This document shows, one piece after another, positions 10,019-18,469 of a stretch of 33,821 bases of DNA. The stretch is from an uncultured Pseudorhodobacter sp. Its GTDB lineage: Bacteria > Pseudomonadota > Alphaproteobacteria > Rhodobacterales > Rhodobacteraceae. Made by a program: the position numbers and the translations under genes. Where the stretch lies: positions 1-33,821 of the forward strand of contig CAJXWJ010000039.1 in assembly GCA_913062925.1 (NCBI GenBank). Direction: 5' to 3'. The notes beneath the pieces were generated by a model. It saw only the letters and a program-made list of their open reading frames with translations, had not been told where the DNA came from and made no database searches. How positions within the stretch are numbered: the first letter of the stretch is position 1; each line of letters starts with the position of its first letter.

Positions 10019-11194
10019 ATGACTTTTGCGCGCCTGCTGGATGTGACGCGGCTGGTGTCGCGGCTGGGCAAGGGGCCACAGACAGGCATTGATCGGGTTG
10101 AACAGGCCTATCTGGCAGAATTTCTGGCGCAAAGCCCAGCCGTCTTTGGGCTTGTGCGCACGGCTTTGGGATTTTTACTGCTTGACCGCGAGGGCCTTAT
10201 AGCCCTGCGCGATCAAAGCGTTGATCTTGGCTTCGCAGATTTCGCCAGCCGCTTGGCTTGGCGCAAAGATCCCGCCCGCGCCCGTGCCGAGACGGGTCTT
10301 CGAGGTCTGGCGGTGGCGCGCTGCCTGCCGCATCGGCTGGCAGCGATGTTGCGGGCCAAGCTGCCGCGCGGTGCCATTTATTTCAACACTGGCCATGCCA
10401 ACCTCGATCAAAGCACGTTGCGCCGCATCGCCAAGGCCACGGTCGGCCTTGTGGTGTTGGTTCATGACACGATTCCGCTGGACCATCCCACGCTTTGCCG
10501 CCCCGACACGCCAGAGCGGTTTCGCCAGGCGATGCAGGCGGTCTCGGCCTTGGCCGATCTGGTGATTTTCAGCACGCAAGACGCCCGCCGGCAGGCCGAA
10601 GTGCATTTTGCGCGCTTTGGTCGGGTGCCTAACGCGGTGGTAGCACCGCTGGGCGTCGTGCCTGCTCCGCCAGAGCCGCTGACCTTTACCCCAAGTCAGC
10701 CCTATTTTCTGTGTCTCGGCACCATCGAGCCGCGCAAGAATCACGCGCTTTTACTGGATATCTGGCAAGAGCTGCCGCAGCCGGTGCCGCAGCTTTATCT
10801 TGCCGGCACTCGCGGTTGGGCCAGCGCCGATCTGCTGGCACGGCTTGACGCTTTGCCAAAAGATGGGCCGGTGCAACTGCTGACCGGACTAAGGGACGGC
10901 CAGATTTCCACCCTGCTTTCGGGCGCACGGGCCTTGCTGTTTCCCAGTTTGGCCGAAGGCTTTGGCATCCCCGCCTTCGAGGCCGCTGCACAGGGCACGC
11001 CGCTGGTGCTTTCGGATATTACCGTCTTTCAAGAGATCGCGCCCACCTCGGCAATTCTGCTTGATCCCACCGATATTTATGCCTGGCGCGAAACAATAGG
11101 TTATCTTGCGGCGCATAAGCATATATATCATACTCAAATAAACCCACCGACTTGGCGGGGGCACTTCAACCTTGTGTTTACTACACTCGCTTAA
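10019..11194 (+). CDS. Family 4 (group 1) glycosyltransferase
   Basis: Retaining GT-B glycosyltransferase of the GT4 type, with a cytoplasmic role in polysaccharide chain assembly. The 391-residue protein has an N-terminal half with VLVHDTIPLDHP (about residue 145). The conserved C-terminal half has LCLGTIEPRKNHALLL (start of the nucleotide-sugar domain) and the E-x7-E catalytic region SLAEGFGIPAFEAAAQGTP near residue 305. The GTIEPRKN form is typical of mannosyl/rhamnosyl-type GT4 enzymes, but the donor cannot be fixed. The last ~35 codons are locally AT-rich with unusual codons (around 11,100-11,150), yet the frame stays open and ends PPTWRGHFNLVF, as in relatives. Confidence 0.86.
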   Translation: MTFARLLDVTRLVSRLGKGPQTGIDRVEQAYLAEFLAQSPAVFGLVRTALGFLLLDREGLIALRDQSVDLGFADFASRLAWRKDPARARAETGLRGLAVARCLPHRLAAMLRAKLPRGAIYFNTGHANLDQSTLRRIAKATVGLVVLVHDTIPLDHPTLCRPDTPERFRQAMQAVSALADLVIFSTQDARRQAEVHFARFGRVPNAVVAPLGVVPAPPEPLTFTPSQPYFLCLGTIEPRKNHALLLDIWQELPQPVPQLYLAGTRGWASADLLARLDALPKDGPVQLLTGLRDGQISTLLSGARALLFPSLAEGFGIPAFEAAAQGTPLVLSDITVFQEIAPTSAILLDPTDIYAWRETIGYLAAHKHIYHTQINPPTWRGHFNLVFTTLA

Positions 11195-11227
11195 GGTTAG
11201 GGATCAACGAGGATAAAAAGGTAGGCC

Positions 11228-12238
11228 TTGGGCATTTTTTCGCAATATATGCTGCGTTTGGCGCGCAAGCGCTGGCGGTTCCGTGCCTTTCGCAAACGGC
11301 GAGAGTTGCAAAGCGTTGTGAACCGCACCAAGGCGATTAAGCCCGAGCAGATCTTGCTGTTCTCGACCCTGCGAAATGAGCGGGTGCGTCTGCCGTTTTT
11401 CCTGCGCTATTATCGGTCTTTGGGCATCAGCCATTTTCTGATCGTCGATAATAACAGCGACGATGGCAGCCGTGAATATCTTGCCGCCCAACCCGATGTG
11501 TCGCTGTGGACAACCAAAGCCAGTTATAAGCGGTCGCGTTTTGGGGTGGATTGGTTGAACTGGCTGCAATCGAAATATGGTCACGGCCATTGGACCTTGG
11601 TCGTCGATCCTGACGAGTTTTTCGTTTACCCCTTCAGCGACACGCGGCCGCTGCGGGCTCTGACAGATTGGCTGGATGCAAGCTCGATCAAATCCTTTTC
11701 CGCCATGCTGCTCGACATGTACCCCAAGGGCCCGTTTGATCTGACGCCCTATCAGGAAGGCCAAGACCCCTTTGATCTTGCGCCCTACTTTGACAGTGGC
11801 AACTATGTGGTGCAGCGGAATTACAAATTCGGCAACTTGTGGATTCAGGGCGGCCCGCGCATGCGGATGTTCTTTCAAGACATGCCAGAGCGCGCACCTG
11901 CCCTGAATAAAATCCCCTTGGTGAAATGGGATCGCGCTTACACCTATGTCAGTTCGACCCATATGTTGCTGCCGCGCGGCTTGAACCTAACCTATGACGA
12001 ATGGGGCGGCGAAAAGGCTTCGGGCTGTTTGCTGCACGCCAAATTCCTCGACACCTTTGCACTTAAAGCCGAGGAAGAGATGCAGCGGCGCCAGCATTAC
12101 GCCAACAGCCACGAATACCGCGCCTATCGTGCGGGAGTCAGCACGCAGCCCGATCTGTGGTGCAAGTGGAGCGAGAAATACATCAACTGGCGTCAGCTGG
12201 AAATTCTGGGCCTGATGTCAAAGGGAAACTGGGCATGA
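11228..12238 (+). CDS. GT2-like glycosyltransferase (Glyco_tranf_2_4 type)
   Basis: Predicted glycosyltransferase of the GT-A type related to the family-92/GT2-like proteins common in capsule loci. The 336-residue product has FSTLRNERVRLPFFLRYYR (residues 46-64), then HFLIVDNNSDDGS and the metal-binding VVDPDEFFVYP near residue 125. The start is TTG 11228 with AAAGG upstream. An ATG seven codons on, at 11249, is the alternative but has no clear ribosome site. The stop overlaps the next gene's ATG (ATGA). Substrate unknown. Confidence 0.8.
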   Translation: MGIFSQYMLRLARKRWRFRAFRKRRELQSVVNRTKAIKPEQILLFSTLRNERVRLPFFLRYYRSLGISHFLIVDNNSDDGSREYLAAQPDVSLWTTKASYKRSRFGVDWLNWLQSKYGHGHWTLVVDPDEFFVYPFSDTRPLRALTDWLDASSIKSFSAMLLDMYPKGPFDLTPYQEGQDPFDLAPYFDSGNYVVQRNYKFGNLWIQGGPRMRMFFQDMPERAPALNKIPLVKWDRAYTYVSSTHMLLPRGLNLTYDEWGGEKASGCLLHAKFLDTFALKAEEEMQRRQHYANSHEYRAYRAGVSTQPDLWCKWSEKYINWRQLEILGLMSKGNWA

Positions 12239-13932
12239 CGATTGGCTTTGTCATGCTGTGTCATACCGCGCTGGAGCGCGCGTCAGAGGTGGCGCGCCAC
12301 TGGGCGATCCGTAACTGCCCTGTGGTGATCCATGTCGATCGCCGCGTGGCGGTGGCGAAGTATGACGCGCTGGTAAAATCGCTTGCTGATCTTGAGAATA
12401 TCCGCTTTTCGGGCCGGCATGCCTGTGAGTGGGGCACCTGGGGAATCGTTGCGGCAACGCAAGAAGCCTCGATGATCATGTTGCAGGATTTTCCGACGGT
12501 GCGGCATGTTTATCTGGCCTCTGGCTCTTGTTTGCCGTTGCGTCCGGTCGAGGAGCTCATTGCCTATCTGAGCGAGCGCCCACGCACCAATTTCATTGAA
12601 TCCGTGACCACCGAAGACGTCGGCTGGACCATCGGCGGCTTGGATCTAGAGCGGTTTACCCTGCGCTTTCCCTTCAGCTGGCGTAAGCAAAGGCGGTTGT
12701 TTGACGGCTATGTGCGCTTGCAGCGGCGCTTGGGCTTTCGCAGGCAGATCCCGAAGGGCATCATGCCGCATCTTGGCAGCCAATGGTGGTGCCTAACCCG
12801 TCAAACCCTCAGCGCGATTCTGGAAAACCCTGATCGCGCCGAGATTGACAGCTATTTCAGCCGCGTCTGGATTCCAGATGAAAGCTATTTCCAGACCATG
12901 GTGCGGCAGGTCTCCGACTCGGTTGAAAGCCGGTCTCTGACGCTGTCCAAGTTCGATTTTCAGGGCAAGCCACATATCTTTTATGATGACCATTTGCAGT
13001 TGCTGCGGCGCTCGGATTGCTTTGTAGCGCGCAAAATCTGGCCACATGCCGATCGGCTGTACCAAAGCTTTATGGGCAATGAGCCAGGGGCGCAGGCAAT
13101 TGCAGAGCCAAATCCCGGCAAGATCGACAGGCTGTTTGCCAAGGCGGTCGAGCGGCGGACCAAGGGGCGGCCGGGGCTTTACATGCAATCGCGGCATCCG
13201 AATGAAAACTGGGAAAACGGCCGCACTGCTGCGCCCTATTCCATGTTCGAAGGGTTTTCAGATCTGTTTGAAAACTTTGAAGTCTGGCTTGGCAAGGCCA
13301 CGGGCACCCGTGTGCATGGCCATATTTTCGCCCCCGATGCGGTGAATTTTGCGGGCGGCGAAAAGATTTACAACGGCGCGATCTGCAACAGCACAGCGAC
13401 ACGCGACTATAATCCAACCAGCTTTTTGACAAATCTGATCTGGAACACCCGCGGCGAGCGGCAATGTTTTCAGTTCGGGCCACAGGACAATCAGACGCTG
13501 ATCTACTTCATGGCCGGCGATCCTAATGCACAGATCTCAATTATTTCAGGGGCTTGGGCGATTCCAATGTTTCACTCGAACCGGAATTTCTCGGATATCC
13601 GCAGAGAGGCCGCCCGCCTACAAAAGATCGAAGCGCATTTTCTGAACGAGCTGCGCAAACCTTGGGTCAAGGCGCGCGTGCGAACATGGACGCTGGCCGA
13701 ATTTGTTGAAAACCCGATGGAACCCTTGCAAAATATTGTCGATGAAATCAGCCCGCGCGCGATGCGACGGCTGACCGAGGCGCCACGCTTGGCGGATTTG
13801 TCCGGCTTTGGCCAATTCCTGCAAAACCTGCGCAATCAAGGCATGCAACCGGCCTTGATGGGCGATTTTCCAACGGGCGACGATCCACGCCCGCTTCATG
13901 CGCGTCGCGGGCGCCCCTATCTGGTGAAATAA
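12235..13932 (+). CDS. Core-2/I-branching beta-1,6-GlcNAc-transferase-like enzyme with DUF5927-like C-terminal domain
   Basis: A 565-residue two-part protein. Residues 1 to about 290 resemble GT14 Core-2/I-branching transferases: IGFVMLCHTALERA start, HACEWGTWGIVAAT, YLASGSCLPLRP, HLGSQWWCLTRQT and IPDESYFQTM. The remaining ~270 residues match the DUF5927-like region I associate with such proteins in Rhodobacteraceae, function unknown. The start ATG 12235 overlaps the previous stop. An earlier in-frame ATG at 12157 lies inside the preceding gene. It probably adds a branch or side sugar to the surface polysaccharide. Donor specificity in bacteria of this family is not settled. Confidence 0.83.
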   Translation: MTIGFVMLCHTALERASEVARHWAIRNCPVVIHVDRRVAVAKYDALVKSLADLENIRFSGRHACEWGTWGIVAATQEASMIMLQDFPTVRHVYLASGSCLPLRPVEELIAYLSERPRTNFIESVTTEDVGWTIGGLDLERFTLRFPFSWRKQRRLFDGYVRLQRRLGFRRQIPKGIMPHLGSQWWCLTRQTLSAILENPDRAEIDSYFSRVWIPDESYFQTMVRQVSDSVESRSLTLSKFDFQGKPHIFYDDHLQLLRRSDCFVARKIWPHADRLYQSFMGNEPGAQAIAEPNPGKIDRLFAKAVERRTKGRPGLYMQSRHPNENWENGRTAAPYSMFEGFSDLFENFEVWLGKATGTRVHGHIFAPDAVNFAGGEKIYNGAICNSTATRDYNPTSFLTNLIWNTRGERQCFQFGPQDNQTLIYFMAGDPNAQISIISGAWAIPMFHSNRNFSDIRREAARLQKIEAHFLNELRKPWVKARVRTWTLAEFVENPMEPLQNIVDEISPRAMRRLTEAPRLADLSGFGQFLQNLRNQGMQPALMGDFPTGDDPRPLHARRGRPYLVK

Positions 13933-13933
13933 C

Positions 13934-15328
13934 GTGTCTCAATTTACGTCTTTTGTGGTGCTGGCCGAAATGCGCACTGGCTCCAACTTTTTGGAAGCCA
14001 ATCTTAATGCTTTGGAAGGCGTCAGCTGCCACGGCGAGTCGTTTAACCCCTATCTGATTGGTGGCGAAGGCAAGCAAGAGATGTTCGGCATTGATATGGT
14101 CGGCCGCGACGCCGATCCCGCCGGCTTTTTGCGGGCGATGCGGGCGCAAACCAAGGGGCTGGCAGGCTTTCGCTATTTCTCCGATCACGACCCAAGGGTT
14201 TTTGATCTGGTGATGCAAGACAAGGCCTGCGCCAAAATCATCCTGACCCGTAACCAGTTGGAAAGCTTTATCAGCTGGAAAATCGCGATGGAAAGCGATC
14301 AGTGGTGGCTGGCCAATACCAAACATCTGAAAACCGTGCGGCCGCGCTTTGATCTGGCCGAATTCACCGAACGTACGGCGGCGCTGCATCTGTTTCAAAC
14401 CCGCATCGTGAATCGCTTGCAGGTGACCGGCCAAACCGCCTTTTATATTGATTATGAAGATGTGCGCGATCTGGATGTGCTGAATGGTCTTGCCGCGTTT
14501 CTTGGCGTCGAATCGCGGCTTAAGACACTGGATTTCCGCTTTAAAAAGCAAAATCCGGAACCAATTGAAGAAAAGGTTTCGAACCCGCAGGAAATGCGCC
14601 AAGGCTTGGCGACCCTCGATTGGTTCGACCAAAGTTTTGCCCCCAATTTCGAGCCGCGCCGTCAGGGCATGGTGCCGCAATATGTTGCCTCGGAGGGGGC
14701 GCCTTTGCTGTTCATGCCGATCAAGGCCGCACCAGAGTCGCCGATCAAAAAATGGCTGCAAACCTATGGCGCCTTGGTTCAGGATTTTGATCGCAACAGT
14801 CTGCGCAAATGGAAAGCTGGCAATCCGGGGCAACGCAGCTTTACCGTGGTCAGGCATCCTTTGGCGCGGGCCTATTCGGCCTATTGTGACCTGCTGGCCC
14901 GCGATTTCATGCCCGAGTTGCGACCCTATCTGAAGCGTGTGCATAAGTTTATCTTGCCGCCCAAGGGCAAGGGCTTTGAAACCGAGGCAGAGTTTCGTCA
15001 CGGCTTTCTGGTGTTCCTTGAACTGGCAAAATACATGCTGGCAGGGCGGACCGAGTTGCGGATTTTGCCCGCATTTGCCACCCAAAGCGCGCTGATTCAC
15101 GGGTTTTCGCAGGTGCAAAGCCCCGATATGCTGATCCGCGAGGACCGGCTGGCCGAGGGCTTGGCCTATCTGACGGCCGATGTTGGCATCCCGCTGTCAC
15201 CGCCGCCGCAGATTAAGCTAAACGGCCCCTATGATCTGGCCAAGCTCTATGGGCCCGATCTGGAAGAGGCGGCGCAAGCGGCCTATAGCCGCGATTACAT
15301 TGGCTTTGGCTTCAAACCCTGGGCCTAG
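13934..15328 (+). CDS. Sulfotransferase with two sulfotransferase-like halves
   Basis: Predicted PAPS-dependent sulfotransferase acting on the surface polysaccharide. The first half (residues 1-240) opens FVVLAEMRTGSNFLEANL, where RTGSN is the PAPS 5'-phosphosulfate loop, and carries ILTRNQLESFISWKI, a 3'-phosphate-type motif. The second half (about 250-464) begins LLFMPIKAA and contains FTVVRHPLARAYSAYCD (RHPLARAYSAY is the 3'-phosphate motif of family 2 sulfotransferases), but its own 5' loop is weak. The start is GTG 13934, two bases after the preceding stop. It is last in the operon, and its stop overlaps the ptsN stop of the opposite strand. cysQ at the operon head would clear the PAP formed. 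Confidence 0.8.
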   Translation: MSQFTSFVVLAEMRTGSNFLEANLNALEGVSCHGESFNPYLIGGEGKQEMFGIDMVGRDADPAGFLRAMRAQTKGLAGFRYFSDHDPRVFDLVMQDKACAKIILTRNQLESFISWKIAMESDQWWLANTKHLKTVRPRFDLAEFTERTAALHLFQTRIVNRLQVTGQTAFYIDYEDVRDLDVLNGLAAFLGVESRLKTLDFRFKKQNPEPIEEKVSNPQEMRQGLATLDWFDQSFAPNFEPRRQGMVPQYVASEGAPLLFMPIKAAPESPIKKWLQTYGALVQDFDRNSLRKWKAGNPGQRSFTVVRHPLARAYSAYCDLLARDFMPELRPYLKRVHKFILPPKGKGFETEAEFRHGFLVFLELAKYMLAGRTELRILPAFATQSALIHGFSQVQSPDMLIREDRLAEGLAYLTADVGIPLSPPPQIKLNGPYDLAKLYGPDLEEAAQAAYSRDYIGFGFKPWA

Positions 15329-15792
15329 GCCGCGGCCTGCGGCGTGCGCGCCTCGGTCAGAATCGCATGCAACTTGCCCGCGTCTGCATTTGCCCGCAGC
15401 TTGGCGCAAACATTGGCATCGCGCATGGTGCGCGAAACCAAGGCCAGCGCCTTAAGGTGATCAACCCCCGAATCCTTGGGCGCAAACAGCCCAAAGATCA
15501 GGTCAACCGGCTGACGATCAACGCTTTCGTAATCGAGCGGCCGTTCAAGGCGGATAAAGACGCCAAAAATCCGCTCAATGCCTTCCAGCCGCGCGTGGGG
15601 CAGCGCGATGCCATTACCAACGCCGGTTGGACCCAGACTTTCCCGTTCCTGCAACCCGTCAAACACATAGGCCGAGCTGAGGCCATAGGCTTGATAAGCC
15701 AGCTCTCCCAACTCTTGGAAGAGCCGCTTTTTTGCGGGAGTTTGGCCGAAAACCTTTACGGCTTCAGGAACAAGAAGTTTCGATAGATCCAT
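15325..15792 (-). CDS. ptsN: PtsN, EIIA-Ntr of the nitrogen-related phosphotransferase system
   Basis: Regulatory phosphocarrier that receives phosphate from NPr and controls potassium, nitrogen and envelope functions through protein contacts. It does not transport sugar. The 155-residue protein has the IIA fold with the phospho-acceptor His66 in GIALPHARL, plus FGLFAPKDSGVDHLKAL in the second half. It lies 28 bp downstream of hpf and is the last gene of the lpt-hpf-ptsN run, the usual order in Proteobacteria. It converges on the sulfotransferase gene, with both stop codons built from one CTAG. Confidence 0.95.
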   Translation of the reverse strand: MDLSKLLVPEAVKVFGQTPAKKRLFQELGELAYQAYGLSSAYVFDGLQERESLGPTGVGNGIALPHARLEGIERIFGVFIRLERPLDYESVDRQPVDLIFGLFAPKDSGVDHLKALALVSRTMRDANVCAKLRANADAGKLHAILTEARTPQAAA

Positions 15793-15820
15793 CCGGCGTA
15801 CTCTTTACCCTTGCAGGGAT

Positions 15821-16396
15821 TTAATTGGTGTTGCGCGGGTCGATCCAGCCGATATTGCCATCTTCACGACGGTAAACAACATTCACGCCCGCATGTCCTT
15901 CGTTGCGAAATACCAGAAATTTCTGCGCCGACAGTTCCAACTGCATCACTGCCTCGCCCACCGTAATGTGCGGGATTTTGGCTTCCATCTCTGCGATGAT
16001 GATGGGTTCGATGCCGCCGTTATCGTCGTCTTCGGGTTCCTCACTAGGAGCGATGATATAGGACGCGCCGCCGCCGAACTCAACAGGGCCCGGACGATTG
16101 TGGTGATGGTTGCGGATCCGCCGCTTATAGCGCCGCAACTGCTTGTCCATCTTCTCGCGGCAGGATTCGAAAGCGGCATAAATCTCGGTCGCATGACCCT
16201 TGGCCGAAGCACTTAGGCCGGTGGAAAGGTGCACGACAGATTCGCACACAAACTCATGTGCGGATTTGGAAAAGATCACCACGGCATCCGTCGGACGCTG
16301 GGCATATTTTTCGACGACTTCGCCAAGTTCAGACTTCACATGGGTCTGAAGGGCTTCACCGATGTCGATTTGTTTTCCAGTGATCTGATAGCGCAT
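15821..16396 (-). CDS. hpf: Long-form ribosome hibernation-promoting factor (HPF/RaiA family)
   Basis: Binds the 30S subunit in starvation and, in the long form, dimerises 70S ribosomes into inactive 100S particles. The 191-residue protein has the N-terminal S30AE domain (MRYQITGKQIDIGEAL to about residue 105, ending in basic RRYKRRIRNHHH). An acidic linker (EEPEDDDNGG) and a conserved C-terminal dimerisation domain (QKFLVFRNEGHAGVNVVYRREDGNIGWIDP) follow. The ribosome site GGAGG is well placed before ATG 16396 and overlaps a palindrome. It lies between lptB and ptsN. Confidence 0.96.
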   Translation of the reverse strand: MRYQITGKQIDIGEALQTHVKSELGEVVEKYAQRPTDAVVIFSKSAHEFVCESVVHLSTGLSASAKGHATEIYAAFESCREKMDKQLRRYKRRIRNHHHNRPGPVEFGGGASYIIAPSEEPEDDDNGGIEPIIIAEMEAKIPHITVGEAVMQLELSAQKFLVFRNEGHAGVNVVYRREDGNIGWIDPRNTN

Positions 16397-16608
16397 AATG
16401 CCTCCTTTTGCGCAAAAGTCATTGCCTTCCGTAAGACACGGAAAGGTTGACTTGTATTGATTTAGAGAGTGTTAGCGAGACCAACCGTCTTCGGTCGCGG
16501 GGCCTTGGTGTGGCCGCTTGGGTCTGAAGGGGCAAGGCGCATTTGGCTCGCATCCTTTATATTTGGGGACGCGTTAGGCCTCTTGTCAACTGTCGTCACA
16601 CGAATGTT
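16397..16608 (-). promoter_or_regulatory. 212-bp lptB-hpf gap: hpf leader with two palindromes and a consensus -35
   Basis: No gene is visible. Read toward hpf there is a consensus TTGACA at 16589-16584, without a clear -10 at normal spacing (TATAAA comes 22 bases later). There is a TTCCGT-N5-ACGGAA inverted repeat at 16427-16443. A 14-bp palindrome, CTTTTGCGCAAAAG, at 16405-16418 abuts the GGAGG ribosome site at 16401-16405. An independent hpf promoter and translational control are plausible. In many Proteobacteria rpoN occupies this slot, and it is missing here. Confidence 0.45.
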
Positions 16609-17361
16609 TCAATTGATCCGGAAATTTTCGCCCAAATAGACGCGGCGCACCATTTCGTCTTCGACGATCTCGGCGGCGGTTCCGGTTTTCAGCACCACAC
16701 CATCGTGTAAAATATAGGCGCGATCGACGATATCTAGGGTTTCACGCACGTTGTGATCGGTGATCAACACACCAATGCCGCGCGATTTTAGATCATGCAC
16801 AAGCTGGCGGATTTCCCCCACCGCAATCGGATCGACACCGGCAAAGGGTTCGTCCAGCAGCAGATATTTCGGATCAGCCGCCAGGCAGCGCGCGATCTCG
16901 ACCCGACGCCGCTCGCCTCCTGACAGGGACAGGGCCGCAGCGCGCCGCAGATGGGTGATCGAAAACTCTGACAGCAAGGCCTCCAACCGCTCGCGGCGTT
17001 TGTGACGGTCTGGCTCACGAATTTCCAGCACGGCAAGGATATTATCTTCCACCGAAAGGCCCCGAAAGATTGAGACTTCTTGCGGCAAATAGCCAATCCC
17101 CAAACGGGCGCGGCGGTACATCGGCAGCGTGGTCACATCGCGCCCATCGATCAAAACCTGGCCGCTTTCGGGGGTGACAAGCCCTGCGATGGTGTAAAAC
17201 GTCGTGGTCTTGCCCGAGCCGTTGGGGCCCAGCAGCGCCACAACCTCGCCACGCCGCAACTCAAGCGAGACATCACGGATCACCATGCGCCGCTTGTAAC
17301 TTTTGCGGATATGCCGGATCGACAGGCCAAAATCGCCTTCAAGAGCGTTTGGGTCGGACAT
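16609..17361 (-). CDS. lptB: LptB, ATPase of the lipopolysaccharide export ABC transporter
   Basis: Cytoplasmic ATPase that, with LptF and LptG, extracts LPS from the inner membrane and pushes it along LptC-LptA. The 250-residue protein has Walker [10 protein letters not shown] (residues 45-53), Q-loop LPQEVSIFR, signature [14 protein letters not shown], Walker [13 protein letters not shown] and the H-loop ITDHNVRET. The last is a hallmark of LptB. Its start overlaps the lptA stop by one base (TAATG), so translation is coupled. LptF and LptG are not in the window, as usual. Confidence 0.97.
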   Translation of the reverse strand: MSDPNALEGDFGLSIRHIRKSYKRRMVIRDVSLELRRGEVVALLGPNGSGKTTTFYTIAGLVTPESGQVLIDGRDVTTLPMYRRARLGIGYLPQEVSIFRGLSVEDNILAVLEIREPDRHKRRERLEALLSEFSITHLRRAAALSLSGGERRRVEIARCLAADPKYLLLDEPFAGVDPIAVGEIRQLVHDLKSRGIGVLITDHNVRETLDIVDRAYILHDGVVLKTGTAAEIVEDEMVRRVYLGENFRIN

Positions 17362-17855
17362 TACTTTTTCTTTCCAGGCACAAAGGTCGTCGTCACGCGC
17401 CCTTCCATCTGGCCGGTGCCCGTGGTCAGATCAATCACCATCGACTGCGCCGAAATCGCTGAGGGCCCTTGGGTCATCAGAACATTGCCCGTCAAGACCA
17501 CCAGCCCCGTCGCCACGGTATAGACCGCATGATCGGCTTCCACCGCATCGCTGGCATTGACCAAAAGCACCTGACCATCGGCTGTGATGGTTTCAATCGC
17601 TTTATCTAGCTGAGAGTATTCAACAAAAAGCGTATTGGCCGAAAGCTTCATCTCGCCCTGAGTGACAACGGCATCGCCAGAAAACAGTGCGGTGGCATCG
17701 GCTTGGTTTATCGTCAGCGAGTCCGAGACCATCTCAACCGGCAACGACGTATCCGATTTGATACCGCCAAAACTGACTTGTGTGGTTTGCGCAAAGGCGC
17801 TGCCCGAGAGGATCAGGGCAAATGCAGCAGTCTGAACACATGTCCTGATCAACAT
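17361..17855 (-). CDS. lptA: LptA, periplasmic LPS transport bridge protein
   Basis: Periplasmic beta-jellyroll protein that polymerises into the bridge carrying LPS from LptC to LptD. The 164-residue product has an N-terminal signal peptide ([22 protein letters not shown]). An OstA-type repeat region follows ([22 protein letters not shown], about residues 45-66), and the tail is basic. The start is ATG 17855 with AGGA six bases upstream. A GTG at 17870 that overlaps the lptC stop is the alternative. Flanked by lptC and lptB, which makes the call secure. Confidence 0.93.
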   Translation of the reverse strand: MLIRTCVQTAAFALILSGSAFAQTTQVSFGGIKSDTSLPVEMVSDSLTINQADATALFSGDAVVTQGEMKLSANTLFVEYSQLDKAIETITADGQVLLVNASDAVEADHAVYTVATGLVVLTGNVLMTQGPSAISAQSMVIDLTTGTGQMEGRVTTTFVPGKKK

Positions 17856-17866
17856 AGACAATCCTA

Positions 17867-18469
17867 TCACTCTTGCGGCCTGTATATCAGCCGCACCTTG
17901 CCTTTGAAAACCAGAAGATAGGACGCGCCTGCAACGGGTTGCGATAATACCATAGTTTCGGCGCTTAAATCGCCGATTGGACCGGTTGCGGTAATCGGCC
18001 CCGTGCTTTCGACGCGCGTCAGATCAGTGGCAACATCCAACCCTGGCGACAAGACCAGATAGCCCGCCCAGGATTGCAGTTTGGTGCCACCACTCAGAAC
18101 CAAAAGGTTCTGTGCAGAGTTCAGCAAGGCCTCTGCCGCCGTCAACTGGGTGGCGGCACCCGCAGGCGTGGTCAGGGTGCCGAAGACCTCATGCATCGTA
18201 CCCCCCGTCGAATTTGGCCGCGCCTGCGCTGCGGTCAGGGCGATGGTAGAGCCATCTGCGGCCACCGAAGCAAAGCCGGCATCCGTCATCTTTGGGTCAC
18301 GCAAACGATCAGCAACATCGACCGTCGCATAGGGAATCGCGGCCTCGGGGTCGATCTTGCGCGAGACCAAGAACAGCGTCGACAGCAGTGCCAAGGCCAG
18401 TAAAGGCAGCACAAGTTTCAGCACGCTCACCAGTCGCGAATGCAGATTGTCGCTTGCCGCACGCGCCAT
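17867..18469 (-). CDS. lptC: LptC, inner-membrane-anchored LPS export protein
   Basis: Single-pass membrane protein that receives LPS from LptBFG and hands it to LptA. The 200-residue product has one N-terminal membrane segment (LKLVLPLLALALLSTLFLV, about residues 17-35) followed by a periplasmic domain with LptC-like repeats. Sequence conservation in this family is low, so position between kdsD and lptA supports the call. ATG 18469 overlaps the kdsD stop (TGATG). An in-frame ATG at 18493 is inside kdsD and less likely. Confidence 0.88.
   Translation of the reverse strand: MARAASDNLHSRLVSVLKLVLPLLALALLSTLFLVSRKIDPEAAIPYATVDVADRLRDPKMTDAGFASVAADGSTIALTAAQARPNSTGGTMHEVFGTLTTPAGAATQLTAAEALLNSAQNLLVLSGGTKLQSWAGYLVLSPGLDVATDLTRVESTGPITATGPIGDLSAETMVLSQPVAGASYLLVFKGKVRLIYRPQE

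Noticed and set aside
11080-11194. Possible frameshift at the AT-rich end of the GT4 glycosyltransferase
   Set aside because: The frame ends in PPTWRGHFNLVF, as in relatives, so the local composition shift does not break the gene.
13748-15118. 456-codon open frame on minus opposite the sulfotransferase gene
   Set aside because: Composition and lack of motifs mark it as a shadow of the coding strand.
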